A stretch of DNA of 64,000 nucleotides from contig MJCC01000003.1 of assembly GCA_001766655.1 (NCBI GenBank), positions 652,212-716,211 of the forward strand. The letters are read 5' to 3'. This document shows, piece after piece, positions 7,604 through 17,326 of the stretch. A program made the position numbers and the translations under genes. The notes beneath the pieces were generated by a model. That model was not told the DNA's origin. It did no database searches and saw only the letters and a program-made list of their open reading frames with translations. Position 1 is the stretch's first letter; each line of letters begins with the position of its first letter. Source of the DNA: Phytomonas francai. Its lineage: Eukaryota; Euglenozoa; Kinetoplastea; Trypanosomatida; Trypanosomatidae.

Positions 7604-10534
7604 ATGGTAAGTATAATGAATAATAATGGTAAGGCAAACTGCACATCTCTTGTCTCTCGTCTAGAGAATGTAATTACCCGATTTTTCTACAGCACCAAGG
7701 GAGCTAAAACTACCATGTCATCATATAAACTTGGTTTACAGTCTCCGTTGTGGCTATGGACGCATCACACTTCAGAAGGTGACGATAGAAATGTGATGTG
7801 CAACAAAAAAGAGATGCAAAAGCTCTGCAACCTCGTCGAATGGTTTCTGCATAACAATGTTGAGGTGACAAAAGTCGCTGTAATAGTACCGTTGGAGCTC
7901 AAGGCGGTAGTTAAGCGGGAGCTCCTTACCGCAGCAAAGGGTCGATCTGAAGGGGAGGTTCCATTGCCGGTTGTACTGGCGCACCACGAGCTGGCAGCCA
8001 TCAACTGTCGGGACCACACTCAATACATGTACCAAGCTGTTCTCTACGTTTTAGGATTTCCACCTAGTCTAGGACTCCTTCCAAAGGCCATGAGTCAAGA
8101 GTGTTTCATCGGCGATGCCCTTGAGGCTGCAGAGAATGGATTTGTCCTTCTGATGGACGCAGGGTGGAAGGCTTCTGTGTTCAAAACAAAGTGGCCCCAG
8201 TGGAAAAACTTTCTGGAGAAGCTACAAGACGAGCAACCATACATTTCCATGACTGAAAACCTCGACTTGGGCGATACAAAAAAGAGTGAAATGCGCTTAC
8301 CCACACTAGTGGGTCCGAGCATCCCTCTCTGCTGCGCACACCACCCTAACCAGAGGCAAGTTGAATACGGTTTGGTCCCCATCGTCTCAACATGCAAGCG
8401 TTTTTGTTTGCACCATTACAGCTGCGGCAAACCAGGGCACGTCTGCAGGGAACCCTGCCACCCTGCTATGCGCCATGACACTTGTCCCTTCGCCTGTCTA
8501 TCAACTATGGCGTGCGAGCACGGCTGTTTGAAAAGCTGCTCTGAGCCTTGTAACTGCTTTCAGATCATCGAGCGACCGCTGAACTGTTCCCATTCGATCG
8601 TGCTAGGTCTTGACAAGGAAACCCTTGAGCCTATTTACGGGACTGTGCACCACGCTTTCAAGGGCATCTGCGTCGATGCTGATCTTCCCTGTGAGGTGGA
8701 GTATACAACTGAGTGCAGCCGGTGCCTTGGCCCTATGCAGGTGAAGTGCTTTGAGGCGCAGCAGCAGCAACACTCCCCTGGCCACCGTACTGTGGTCTGC
8801 AGCTCGTGCCGGCGTCTAGAGCGAGAGCTACGTGCCCAACTTCTCGGCACAGTGCTCCTCGATAACGAAGCAGAAAAGGGACGTGTGAAAGTGGAAATGC
8901 AGCGCGCTTTGTACCAGCAGCGGAAAGCCGCGGTGCAGGGTCTCTTTCGCCCCGGTGCGAAGGTGGAGATCATAGACCCCACCAAGTGCATGCCACCACT
9001 TTTTGCCGAGGAGGACTTCCCCGGTATCGGGTTTGTGGATATGAATGATAGGTGTTTTTTCGAGAAAATGGAAGGTGCCTATGGAACCTTTGTTAGCAAC
9101 CACGTCGACGTGATGGATCGAGGGGAGGTGCGCAACCTTGTGCGGCTCCCAGATGGTCTGCACGTTCTCGTGACAGATGGCGGGCTGCGTATGATCCGAT
9201 CACTGACCGACTCAGTGAAGCCCTCTACAAAGCTTTTGCTGACAAACAATGGTGCCCTTTCCACTCCCCTGGGCACCGCTTCTCTAGACGCCGGCGAATC
9301 CACCGACTTCGCGACTGCCAGAGCCATGGTTGGTGAGTTGTATTATCTCGCACAGCCAGTGCCGTGCCCTGCCTGGGAACCGTCCAGCGTCCTCAGTGAC
9401 AAAGTCGTGCGGGTCGTAGGCATCGACCCATCTTCACCGGCTCATGTGATGGCCGAATGCTTTATCATCAAACTATTGCAATGCAGTACCAATCCACCCA
9501 CTCGCATCGGGGAAGCCACGCCAGGAAGTCACCTCAAATCTCATGAAAATGAAAGCGAACCACAACTGAAGCGCTCCCGGATCAGCGATGGGAGCGCCAC
9601 TTCCCTTTCCCAGCTACACCAAACCAACGGCAATGACCTATTTGCAAATTCGAACTACCGACACGAGGAGATCGTTCTGGAGTTTCGTGTACCACTATCC
9701 AGTTTGGATTCCCTAAAGGGCTATCAGCGGGGCCACTACGTATTTGTCGTAAACCCTGAGAGGCAAATCGTAAACCCACACGAGGTGGAGATGATGGAGG
9801 CAACCATTCAACGCACTAAATTGTTGGGAATGCCGCACGCCGCTATCTGCGGAGCTCGAGTTCTCGCCGACACGCCCTATGAGCTTCTCGGCATTGTGAA
9901 CCCACCTTTGAACTTGGCCGAGTCCAATATCGGTCCGTGCGCGCTCTTGCGGCCTCGGAGTGACGCCATCGTCGCGACATGCACGCACCCGCGCAGGATG
10001 GGCGCGAATCGAACGCGAGCAGAGGCGGCCGCGGCGGCGCCCCCCGCCCCTCGCGCGGGCGCCCTTCCCCTCGTCATCATCCCTTTCATGTTCACCCTGC
10101 CCGACGAGCTCACGGAGGCGGAGAACGCGCTGGATGCGGCGGCGATGAAGCGGTTTGAGACGCACCTGCAGGAGTCCGTAGCGCGGCGCTGCGAGGAGCT
10201 CACCCTACGCCACGACGAGGAGGCCTTTCACGCGCAGCAGCAGATGCCGGAGGTGGGGCCCGGGGTCGTGGCCGCGTACCGGGAGGCCGTCAGCACGCCG
10301 GTACCGCTGCCCACGCCCGAGGAGGTCGCGGCGGCGAAGCGGCGGTCGACGAAACTGCCAAGGGCCTCCCTCGCCAGCACGCGTATCCTGCAGGCGAAAG
10401 ACACCCTACTGGGCAGGCAGGAGGAGGAGCAGGCCCGGCAATGGATCACGGGCCTATCGGAGCTCTTTGAAAAGGACTCCGCGGCGGACAGTTTGTACAT
10501 TCGTAGGATACAAATGAACCAAAGATTTCACTGA
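7604..10534 (+). CDS. ZNFX1/UPF1-like pseudo-helicase with NF-X1 zinc knuckles
   Basis: The 976-residue product starts with what looks like only the second RecA domain of a UPF1/ZNFX1-type superfamily 1 helicase. 'VAVIVPLELKAVVKREL' (about residues 87-103) sits where motif IV is expected. 'GDALEAAENGFVLL' (about 170-183) aligns with motif VI ('VALTRAKRGLIII' in the family) but lacks its arginine. 'KWPQWKNFLEKL' follows, as in the family. A Cys/His region (about 235-320) with 'SCGKPGHVCREPCHP' and 'ACEHGCLKSCSEPCNC' matches the NF-X1-type knuckles that follow the helicase core in ZNFX1. No Walker A or B motif is present, so ATPase activity is not expected. Residues 320-976 match nothing I know; the end is Ala/Arg/Glu-rich with higher GC. 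A role as an RNA- or ubiquitin-related scaffold is only a guess. Confidence 0.6.
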   Translation: MVSIMNNNGKANCTSLVSRLENVITRFFYSTKGAKTTMSSYKLGLQSPLWLWTHHTSEGDDRNVMCNKKEMQKLCNLVEWFLHNNVEVTKVAVIVPLELKAVVKRELLTAAKGRSEGEVPLPVVLAHHELAAINCRDHTQYMYQAVLYVLGFPPSLGLLPKAMSQECFIGDALEAAENGFVLLMDAGWKASVFKTKWPQWKNFLEKLQDEQPYISMTENLDLGDTKKSEMRLPTLVGPSIPLCCAHHPNQRQVEYGLVPIVSTCKRFCLHHYSCGKPGHVCREPCHPAMRHDTCPFACLSTMACEHGCLKSCSEPCNCFQIIERPLNCSHSIVLGLDKETLEPIYGTVHHAFKGICVDADLPCEVEYTTECSRCLGPMQVKCFEAQQQQHSPGHRTVVCSSCRRLERELRAQLLGTVLLDNEAEKGRVKVEMQRALYQQRKAAVQGLFRPGAKVEIIDPTKCMPPLFAEEDFPGIGFVDMNDRCFFEKMEGAYGTFVSNHVDVMDRGEVRNLVRLPDGLHVLVTDGGLRMIRSLTDSVKPSTKLLLTNNGALSTPLGTASLDAGESTDFATARAMVGELYYLAQPVPCPAWEPSSVLSDKVVRVVGIDPSSPAHVMAECFIIKLLQCSTNPPTRIGEATPGSHLKSHENESEPQLKRSRISDGSATSLSQLHQTNGNDLFANSNYRHEEIVLEFRVPLSSLDSLKGYQRGHYVFVVNPERQIVNPHEVEMMEATIQRTKLLGMPHAAICGARVLADTPYELLGIVNPPLNLAESNIGPCALLRPRSDAIVATCTHPRRMGANRTRAEAAAAAPPAPRAGALPLVIIPFMFTLPDELTEAENALDAAAMKRFETHLQESVARRCEELTLRHDEEAFHAQQQMPEVGPGVVAAYREAVSTPVPLPTPEEVAAAKRRSTKLPRASLASTRILQAKDTLLGRQEEEQARQWITGLSELFEKDSAADSLYIRRIQMNQRFH

Positions 10535-11929
10535 CGAAACAGGTAGAAGATGGGAGGGTGCAGGGTCAAAAATACCGGATTATATTTGGGCATTTCCATT
10601 TCTGTTCCTTTTCCAGTTTAGATAGGCTTGCCACTCATTCACTATCTTTTAAGAACAAGAACACCAACAAAACAGTAAATATATTCATCTTCGTCATTCT
10701 AATGTGGGAAATATCGTTTCTATATTTACCCATTTTGGCAGAATACATTTGCCTGCCTTTTTTTTTTTTTTCAAGGGTGAGGGGGCTCGGTAATCGATAG
10801 CACATACTGCGGGGTTACCCCCCTTTATCAAAGCCAGCTATTTGTCCACTTCATTTATTTTCGCTTTTTTTTTTTGATACTGCTTTTTTTTGACCTGTGT
10901 GAAACTAACTAATATGGCTCCCATGTTAAGTTACGGAGACCATTTTCTTTAGTAGAGTGTGGAGAAAGATTTGGTATTTCTTTTTTGGTTTTCTTTTCCT
11001 TCTGTAATTTGATCAATACAGTACCCACTAAGCAACGGAACTATTGCCGTTGAATTTTAGAGGGAATAAAGTATAGGAAGCAAAAAAAAGTCCAACCTGA
11101 CCAATTCGATTCTAAGAAGGCGCTCATGACCTCCAGGCACATGGTGTGTTGAAAGAGCCGTATCATAACACAACATGAGGGTCCATAATCATGCATTCCA
11201 TCGCTTCACTTCTTCTGTGGAAGGTTGAAAAAGAGTAGAAAATGGGAGAGGGTTCAGGAGTTTTATTTGCCATTCGATAGCTTATAAGGCGAATGAGGCT
11301 TGCGTGTCGTCCTAGCTATTCATTCGAGCTGTTTAGTAGTGGAAAAAGACAAAGTGCGTCGCCAGCTGTACTGCAATTTATAGAGATGATTGATACATAA
11401 TGTTCGAGTATTTTTCTTGTATTTCACCTATTGAGTGTAATATATTTTTGTAGTTTTTTTTCTAGTTCTTGTTTGAGATTATGTTGAACTGATAGTTCTT
11501 TAAAGAAATCGTGTTAACATATAAAGTGCTTAGGCGCTTGGAGCACCATCTTGTTATATATTTGGAGAAGTTGTTGTCACATTTAACAATTATTAACTAG
11601 AAAGTAAATTTAATTGATGTTTTTTTTTCTGAGACGTGAATTTTTTCCGTCAAAGTTAGCATTTAAACCTGCTCACTGCATGTTTCCCATCTGTGAACAA
11701 TTTTATACTATTCGTCTTTTTAATTTGCATATTTTCCTACTTCTAATTTTGCACAAATATTTCCAGATCATTTTATTTCTGTTCCCCTTTCATCAAAACT
11801 CGGAACATTTTCCTTTTGCGACTATTCCAGCGGAAAAAGGTAAATATTTATCATTGTTTAGAAATTATTTGCACCTTTTAACTTAAATACATTTAAAAAA
11901 AAGGTAAAACTGAGGAGTCACATATCGAA
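10535..11929 (+). other. 1.4-kb intergenic spacer before myosin
   Basis: This is AT-rich sequence with many T runs (10759-10771, 10864-10875, 11619-11629) and no long coding frame. A 35-codon frame at 11293-11400 starts with ATG and reads plausibly, but it has no family resemblance. Frames at 10558-10800 and 11614-11886 consist largely of Phe, Leu and Ile codons from T-rich DNA. The spacer is much longer than its neighbours, so it could hide a decayed gene or a non-coding RNA that I cannot recognise. Confidence 0.45.
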
Positions 11930-14900
11930 ATGCTGTCTGAGCGCATTGCTGTTAATCAGGAAGTGTGTTACTTTGAGCCTCAAATAGGCTGGTCTCGAGG
12001 CATAATTCAGAAAATCAAAGGTGATATCATTTCAGTGATAAGTAAGGACGATGGAAAGTTGAAGATTGTGCAATCTGAACATATACACCTGTATATTCCA
12101 GATGCGTATAACCCTGATGATCCCAATCTCTTTAACATCAGCGATTTGCATGTGTCAACGATTTTGTACTGCATTAAGGAGAGGTTTGAGGATAGGAAGC
12201 AACAATACTCCTTAATGGGTGAGATGCTAATATCGGTGAACCCGTTCGAGGTTATGCAATTTAATAGCAACCAGGAACGCCGCAAGTACATGAGGAATCC
12301 GGATTTCCGAAAGCTCCCACCACATATCTGGCAGATTGCTCATAAGGCGTACAATGCTATCATGAACCTGGACGCCAGGAACCAGTCCATCATCATTTCG
12401 GGCGAATCTGGCTCCGGTAAGACAGAAAATACCAAGAGCATTATTTCGTATCTCGGTCAACTCAGCCGTGAGCGCTCCGACACCGCGGCGCAGGGCAACA
12501 TCGCGGATAGGATTGATGACTGCCTTACCTGGAGCAACCCTGTGATGGAGTCGTTTGGTAATGCCCGCACTCTGCGCAATGACAACTCTTCCCGTTTCGG
12601 AAAGTACATCAAACTATACTTTGATGACTCAACAGGGATCTTGGTTGGCGGTGAAGTGGAGGCTTACCTGCTGGAGAAAAGTCGCATTATCGGACAGTCG
12701 GAAGGTGAGCGCAACTACCACATCTTCTATGAAATGCTCGCTGGTCTTTCCATCTCTAAAAAGCAAGCCCTCGGTGGACTTAAGAGTGCTAAGGACTACC
12801 GCTCCCTCAGTGGCGGCCAAACCTTTACCCGCCGTGGTGTTGACGGCAGCACACTCAACGATGCGGAGGAATTTATGAGAGTGTACCGTGGGATGAAGAA
12901 TATCGGCATCCCAAACGCGATTGTGAATTGTATACTTCGTGCTCTGTCCGCAATCTTGTTTTTGATGGAGTTAGATTTTGAAATGGATGACAATGATAAG
13001 GCTTACATTACGAACGAAAAGGTTTTTCTTAAAGCATGCAGGCTATTGAAAATAGATGCGGAGTTGCTTTCAAATTTTCTTCTCGTCAAGAGTAAGTCGA
13101 GTTTGGTCACAATTTATTCCTCCAAGGTTGAGGCGGCGTTCTCTCGGAACGCCTTCTGCAAAGGCCTCTACGTTGGCTTGTTTGATTGGATTGTGGAATT
13201 TGTGAACCGGTCGATCAAGCCGGATGAAAGTTATAAAAACTGCAAGTATATTGGGATCCTCGACATTTTCGGGTTTGAAAATTTCGAAACCAATAGTTTT
13301 GAGCAGCTATGCATCAACTTTGCGAATGAGGCACTGCAGAACCATTATAACAAGCATACTTTCATCAATGACGAAGAGGAATGCGAAAGGGAAGGCATCG
13401 AATTCCATAAGGTGACCTTCCCAGACAACTCAGAATGCGTTAGGCTCTTTAAGGAACACCCCAATGGAATCTTCTCTTTGATTAACGAAGAGTCCAACTT
13501 AAAGGGTGGCACGTCCGGCTCCTTCACAACTAAACTATGGAATTACTGGCGAGACAAAAGCAGCTACTTTCTCTTGCCCAAGAGCACCATTCCAAACCAA
13601 TTTGGTGTCAAGCATTACGCCGCTTCTGTGATGTATGGTACAGAGGGATGGACCGAGAAAAACTCGGATATGATAAAGGACACGATGTATGAGGCACTCG
13701 CTTCCTCCGAGGATGAGTTCATCGTCACGTTGCTTTCAAATAAGCAGGAGCCGTTGGGGCACAAGAAAACGGTATCCACCCTCTTCCAGTCCCAGCTCGA
13801 TGAACTTCGCACCAGTCTGGAGTCAACCGAATCGCAGTTTATTCGTTGCATTAAACCGAATATGCTGGCGAGACCTGCGTTGATGGAAAATTATCTTGTT
13901 AGCACTCAGCTGGAGTCCGCTGGTGTGATACAAACCATCTCCCTCAAGCGTCAAGGCTTCCCCGTGCGTTGCCGGCTGGACCACTTCTTCCGCCACTTCT
14001 TCCTCATCATGCCACGCAAGGCCGTGAAGATGTTCAAAGACGAAGACTACAGTCAAGCATGCAAAGAGTTTCTCAGCCATTACAAACAGGTTTATGCATG
14101 GAAGCACCCGAGCTTCGCACTCGGGAGGACGAAAGTCTTTCTTAAGGCCGAAGTGTGGTCCGATCTTGACCGCTTGATGGTGCTCCGCCGTTTGCAGATG
14201 ATCAAGAGGTGTAAGCAGTACCTGTCAAGATGGGTTAAGGGGCACCTCGAGAATAAACGAGCGCAACAAGCGAAGCGATTCGCTGAGCTTAAGCGCCTGC
14301 GCGAGGATCGCCAGGCGAAGGCGGCACTCTGTGCCCACGGCCTTCCAGGAGATAGGATTATGTGGGTTGAGGATATAAGCAATCTGTTTCCGCGTATGGA
14401 CATGGACATTCTTTTAGATATTGCTTCCAATGCGGACACCTACGAAAATGCGCTTAACATGGTGTCTAGCATCCAAGGACAATGTGTGAACAAGCGTGAA
14501 AAGTCCGCGTTTATCAGTTTGATGATGTCCGCAAGGGTCCGCGCTCAGGTGGTTAGTACATTCCTGGAATCCGATATCGACTCCATCGCGTCCATTTGTC
14601 GTATCACGGTTCGTGAGCTCATATCTTACGGCTGCTCTGATGTTGAGGTTGCGGCAATCACAAAGAGGCTTGTTGAGAAAGAATTGCAGTTGGACTGCAT
14701 AGACAGGCTCAATTACGCTATTGGGACGCATGAGGAATTTGAGGCAGCTGATGCCCTCCGAGAGTTGGAGGTGCAGCGCCTCCAGAAGGATTTCGACACT
14801 AAAGTGGCGGCACTTGTCGAAGTTGGATTTTCGGAAGCGGATACTCGATTGGTTCTAGCACATTATAATGGTAATGTTGAACGTGCTGTTGTGCGGCTTC

Positions 14901-15094
14901 TCCGTGGCATCAATCACAGAAAGATCGAACAGCACAAACGCAAGCATATGAAATACACCACGGCGGACCCCAGCGTTCAACGTCTCATTGCTATGGGAGC
15001 CTCAAAGAGGGATGTCAAGGCCGCGCTGCGTGTCATGAACGGGAACATTAATGAGGCAACAAAGGTATTATTTGGATTAACCTGTGCTCCATAA
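11930..15094 (+). CDS. MYO21: Myosin XXI-like heavy chain with two UBA domains
   Basis: The 1054-residue product is a complete myosin. An SH3-like N-terminus is followed by a motor with P-loop GESGSGKT (158-165), switch I NDNSSRFGK (217-225) and switch II DIFGFE (445-450). The actin-binding region has 'QFIRCIKPN', and the converter leads to one or two poorly conserved IQ-like stretches near 745-775. The tail is short and ends in two UBA-like ubiquitin-binding domains (about 955-991 and 1016-1054), each with the MGF/MGA-type loop ('EVGFSEADTR' and 'AMGASKRDV'). UBA domains on a myosin tail are the mark of the kinetoplastid class XXI group. In Leishmania this motor is needed for flagellum assembly and membrane trafficking, so a similar role at the flagellar base is likely here. 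All nucleotide-binding motifs are intact. Confidence 0.95.
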   Translation: MLSERIAVNQEVCYFEPQIGWSRGIIQKIKGDIISVISKDDGKLKIVQSEHIHLYIPDAYNPDDPNLFNISDLHVSTILYCIKERFEDRKQQYSLMGEMLISVNPFEVMQFNSNQERRKYMRNPDFRKLPPHIWQIAHKAYNAIMNLDARNQSIIISGESGSGKTENTKSIISYLGQLSRERSDTAAQGNIADRIDDCLTWSNPVMESFGNARTLRNDNSSRFGKYIKLYFDDSTGILVGGEVEAYLLEKSRIIGQSEGERNYHIFYEMLAGLSISKKQALGGLKSAKDYRSLSGGQTFTRRGVDGSTLNDAEEFMRVYRGMKNIGIPNAIVNCILRALSAILFLMELDFEMDDNDKAYITNEKVFLKACRLLKIDAELLSNFLLVKSKSSLVTIYSSKVEAAFSRNAFCKGLYVGLFDWIVEFVNRSIKPDESYKNCKYIGILDIFGFENFETNSFEQLCINFANEALQNHYNKHTFINDEEECEREGIEFHKVTFPDNSECVRLFKEHPNGIFSLINEESNLKGGTSGSFTTKLWNYWRDKSSYFLLPKSTIPNQFGVKHYAASVMYGTEGWTEKNSDMIKDTMYEALASSEDEFIVTLLSNKQEPLGHKKTVSTLFQSQLDELRTSLESTESQFIRCIKPNMLARPALMENYLVSTQLESAGVIQTISLKRQGFPVRCRLDHFFRHFFLIMPRKAVKMFKDEDYSQACKEFLSHYKQVYAWKHPSFALGRTKVFLKAEVWSDLDRLMVLRRLQMIKRCKQYLSRWVKGHLENKRAQQAKRFAELKRLREDRQAKAALCAHGLPGDRIMWVEDISNLFPRMDMDILLDIASNADTYENALNMVSSIQGQCVNKREKSAFISLMMSARVRAQVVSTFLESDIDSIASICRITVRELISYGCSDVEVAAITKRLVEKELQLDCIDRLNYAIGTHEEFEAADALRELEVQRLQKDFDTKVAALVEVGFSEADTRLVLAHYNGNVERAVVRLLRGINHRKIEQHKRKHMKYTTADPSVQRLIAMGASKRDVKAALRVMNGNINEATKVLFGLTCAP

Positions 15095-16027
15095 AATATG
15101 GTGTCGAGGACTCGACAACGAGGAAAAAAGGGAATGCTACCAAGGTGATAAAATAATTTCCCATCTAATTTAACTATAGGCACCACGGCATTTATTTCCT
15201 CAATTTATTATACTCAAAAAATGATACCAAGGATTGCTTTTTCCTTTTATACATTTTTCCCCCTTTAATATATACGTCTATCATTTGAATAAAATGGCAA
15301 AAAAGAAAATTTAATAACCTCGTCCGATCGGATGGTAGAGGTTATAACCATACCCAATGGTGGTAAAATAGTCGCACTACGACCATTCACAATACTAAAT
15401 ATATGCTTAAAACATATTGCTTACAAGAGAACGGGTTGATTGTTGTTCTTATTCTGCTTCATTTTCCTCGTGTTTATGGCTACACAGAATGTGTATCATA
15501 TTGTGATTTAACTTTTATTGTTATTGTTTTTCATTCTTGCATATCCTTATAGTATATATACGTATATATATATTTATTTATTTATTTATTTACGGATATG
15601 TATACATTATTTCTCATGATTTGAAGTTGATAAATTACGAACAATTTTTTATACTTCTTCCTCAGTTAAACTGTACCAGACATTTTTTTGAGTCTTGAAC
15701 TTCTTACGCGTATTATTATTATTATTTTAGAATTTTTTCCCCTACGGTATGACGAGAGATTAAAAAAAAAATAAAGCAAAAAGGAAGGGGAACCCCTTCC
15801 CTCCTCCACTATTTCCTCTCTGTGAGGGTTATTTCTCTTCAATGCAATCTTTTCCCTTGATCATTTCAAAAAGGATGGTTTCCTGATTTGTGCCCCAAAG
15901 GATCATCCAAAACTAACAACAGGTTTTTAATGGATCAATAAGGGAAGTACATTTACTCATAATACTTTTCAAATAATAATAATAATAATAACACTAGTGA
16001 ACCGAAGCGGCTTTTTATTTCTTTCAA
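15095..16027 (+). other. Intergenic spacer with simple repeats
   Basis: This spacer is AT-rich. It holds TA-rich sequence with a (TTTA)n run at about 15555-15591, an (ATT)n run at 15713-15727 and an (AAT)n run at 15974-15991. A pyrimidine-rich block at 15798-15860 is a candidate trans-splicing signal. No coding frame was found. Confidence 0.5.
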
Positions 16028-17107
16028 ATGGTTCTCCTAGGCCAGAAACACTGTAGCGTAATGTCCCTGAGCGGCTCCTTTGCTAGTGATGCTGATTTCG
16101 CTTCTTTGGGTAGCGATGGAAGTGTGGGCCTGTGGGATACACGACTGAAAAAAGCAATGTATCTGGACATGCGCATCCCAAGCCTCGACCCCGTGGACGA
16201 CGTGGATGCAGGTGAAGTGCTCTTCGTTCAAGATAGGCAGTTGGTCATCACACTGTGTGGCAACCGCATACAATTCTTCGATAGACGAGCTGAACGAGGC
16301 CTCGTCGAATCGCATCTGCACTCCTGTGAGGTTGTGCATTTTCTCGGAGGGGCCCACCCGCCGGGTCGGTCCTCGACGCTCATCGTGGATGAAGAGGGCT
16401 TCATCATGCCCCTGGACCTGATCACTATGCATAAGGCTCACTTTTTGGACGAGTTTGTTTTCGGAAAGGTCGTAGAACTCAATGACGGCGGTTTTGGCTC
16501 CTTATCCAACTATAGCTCTGGATTAGGCATGGTGATGGAGGGATCTGAGGGAAAGGGCCCCAACAAAAGGGCCTTGTTTTCGTTAGGTATGGACTGCAGG
16601 GGTTGCCTACTCACAGGCCCTGAACCATCCCAAAGGCGTGATTTTACATTAGGGAGTCTGGGACTCGCTGAGACGTCGACAATTTTTAACCCGCCCCTAG
16701 CAAATTGCAGCGGCTTTAGCGGAGAAAGCCGCGTTGTGGTTGGCCGGGCGGACGGGACGTACATCGTTTGCGACGTAACGGAGGAAGGTGGCGTTGAAGA
16801 GGTGATGACAGCACCTGGACATGCCAACAACGGCCTTTGTCATGTTGATTTTCTTCCCAGCGGTTCTCTCTTGACGGTTTCCCTGTGCGGGCAGATCACG
16901 GTATGGAATGTGCCAGAGTTTTTGCTAGGTGACGATGACTCAGAGATGGATGGGGAACTCCCCAAGGTTCAATGTGCACTGGACCACCGTGAGTGTACAG
17001 GATCCTCAACATCGGTGATAAATTGCGCGTCTGCTCTAGGACGAGGCATTCTTTTAACGGGAGATGCAGATGGACGAGTAGTAAGCAGCAATTTGGAAGA
17101 GTGCTAG
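16028..17107 (+). CDS. WD40 repeat protein, WDR53-like
   Basis: The 359-residue product is a beta-propeller of roughly seven weak WD40 repeats. Clear ones end in 'GSDGSVGLWDTR' (about 29-40), 'IQFFDRR', 'RADGTYIVCDV' and 'SLCGQITVWNV' near 280-290. The final repeat, 'TGDADGRVVSSN', completes the ring at the C-terminus. The compact single-propeller layout is like WDR53, which in animals acts as a substrate adaptor with Cullin4-DDB1, but the match is general and the specific function is unknown. It lies between the myosin and ATG4 genes. The start at 16028 is the first ATG after a short A-rich leader. Confidence 0.72.
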   Translation: MVLLGQKHCSVMSLSGSFASDADFASLGSDGSVGLWDTRLKKAMYLDMRIPSLDPVDDVDAGEVLFVQDRQLVITLCGNRIQFFDRRAERGLVESHLHSCEVVHFLGGAHPPGRSSTLIVDEEGFIMPLDLITMHKAHFLDEFVFGKVVELNDGGFGSLSNYSSGLGMVMEGSEGKGPNKRALFSLGMDCRGCLLTGPEPSQRRDFTLGSLGLAETSTIFNPPLANCSGFSGESRVVVGRADGTYIVCDVTEEGGVEEVMTAPGHANNGLCHVDFLPSGSLLTVSLCGQITVWNVPEFLLGDDDSEMDGELPKVQCALDHRECTGSSTSVINCASALGRGILLTGDADGRVVSSNLEEC

Positions 17108-17326
17108 TGTGTTTTGCATTAGTGTTATTCCTAAAATCTCGATACTTCTCTCTTTTTCTCAATGTTTTTAAATGTTGCACCGTGTACTTCATTGAATTTA
17201 CTCCGAAAAAGAAACTTGGGTTTATTCATCTCTAAACATCTTACTTACACAATGGATATATGCATCCTCCTCAACTTTTGAAAAAGTGGCAAGGAGGTAA
17301 GGTTGTCTCAGATACAGCGGAAGTGA

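Noticed and set aside
11293..11400. A 35-codon ATG frame in the 1.4-kb spacer
   Set aside because: It reads acceptably but is too short for a call and has no clear acceptor or relatives.
10558..11886. Two hydrophobic frames (10558-10800 and 11614-11886) in the spacer before myosin
   Set aside because: Their composition (mostly Phe, Leu and Ile) follows from T-rich DNA. The first has a non-ATG start and neither has a domain.
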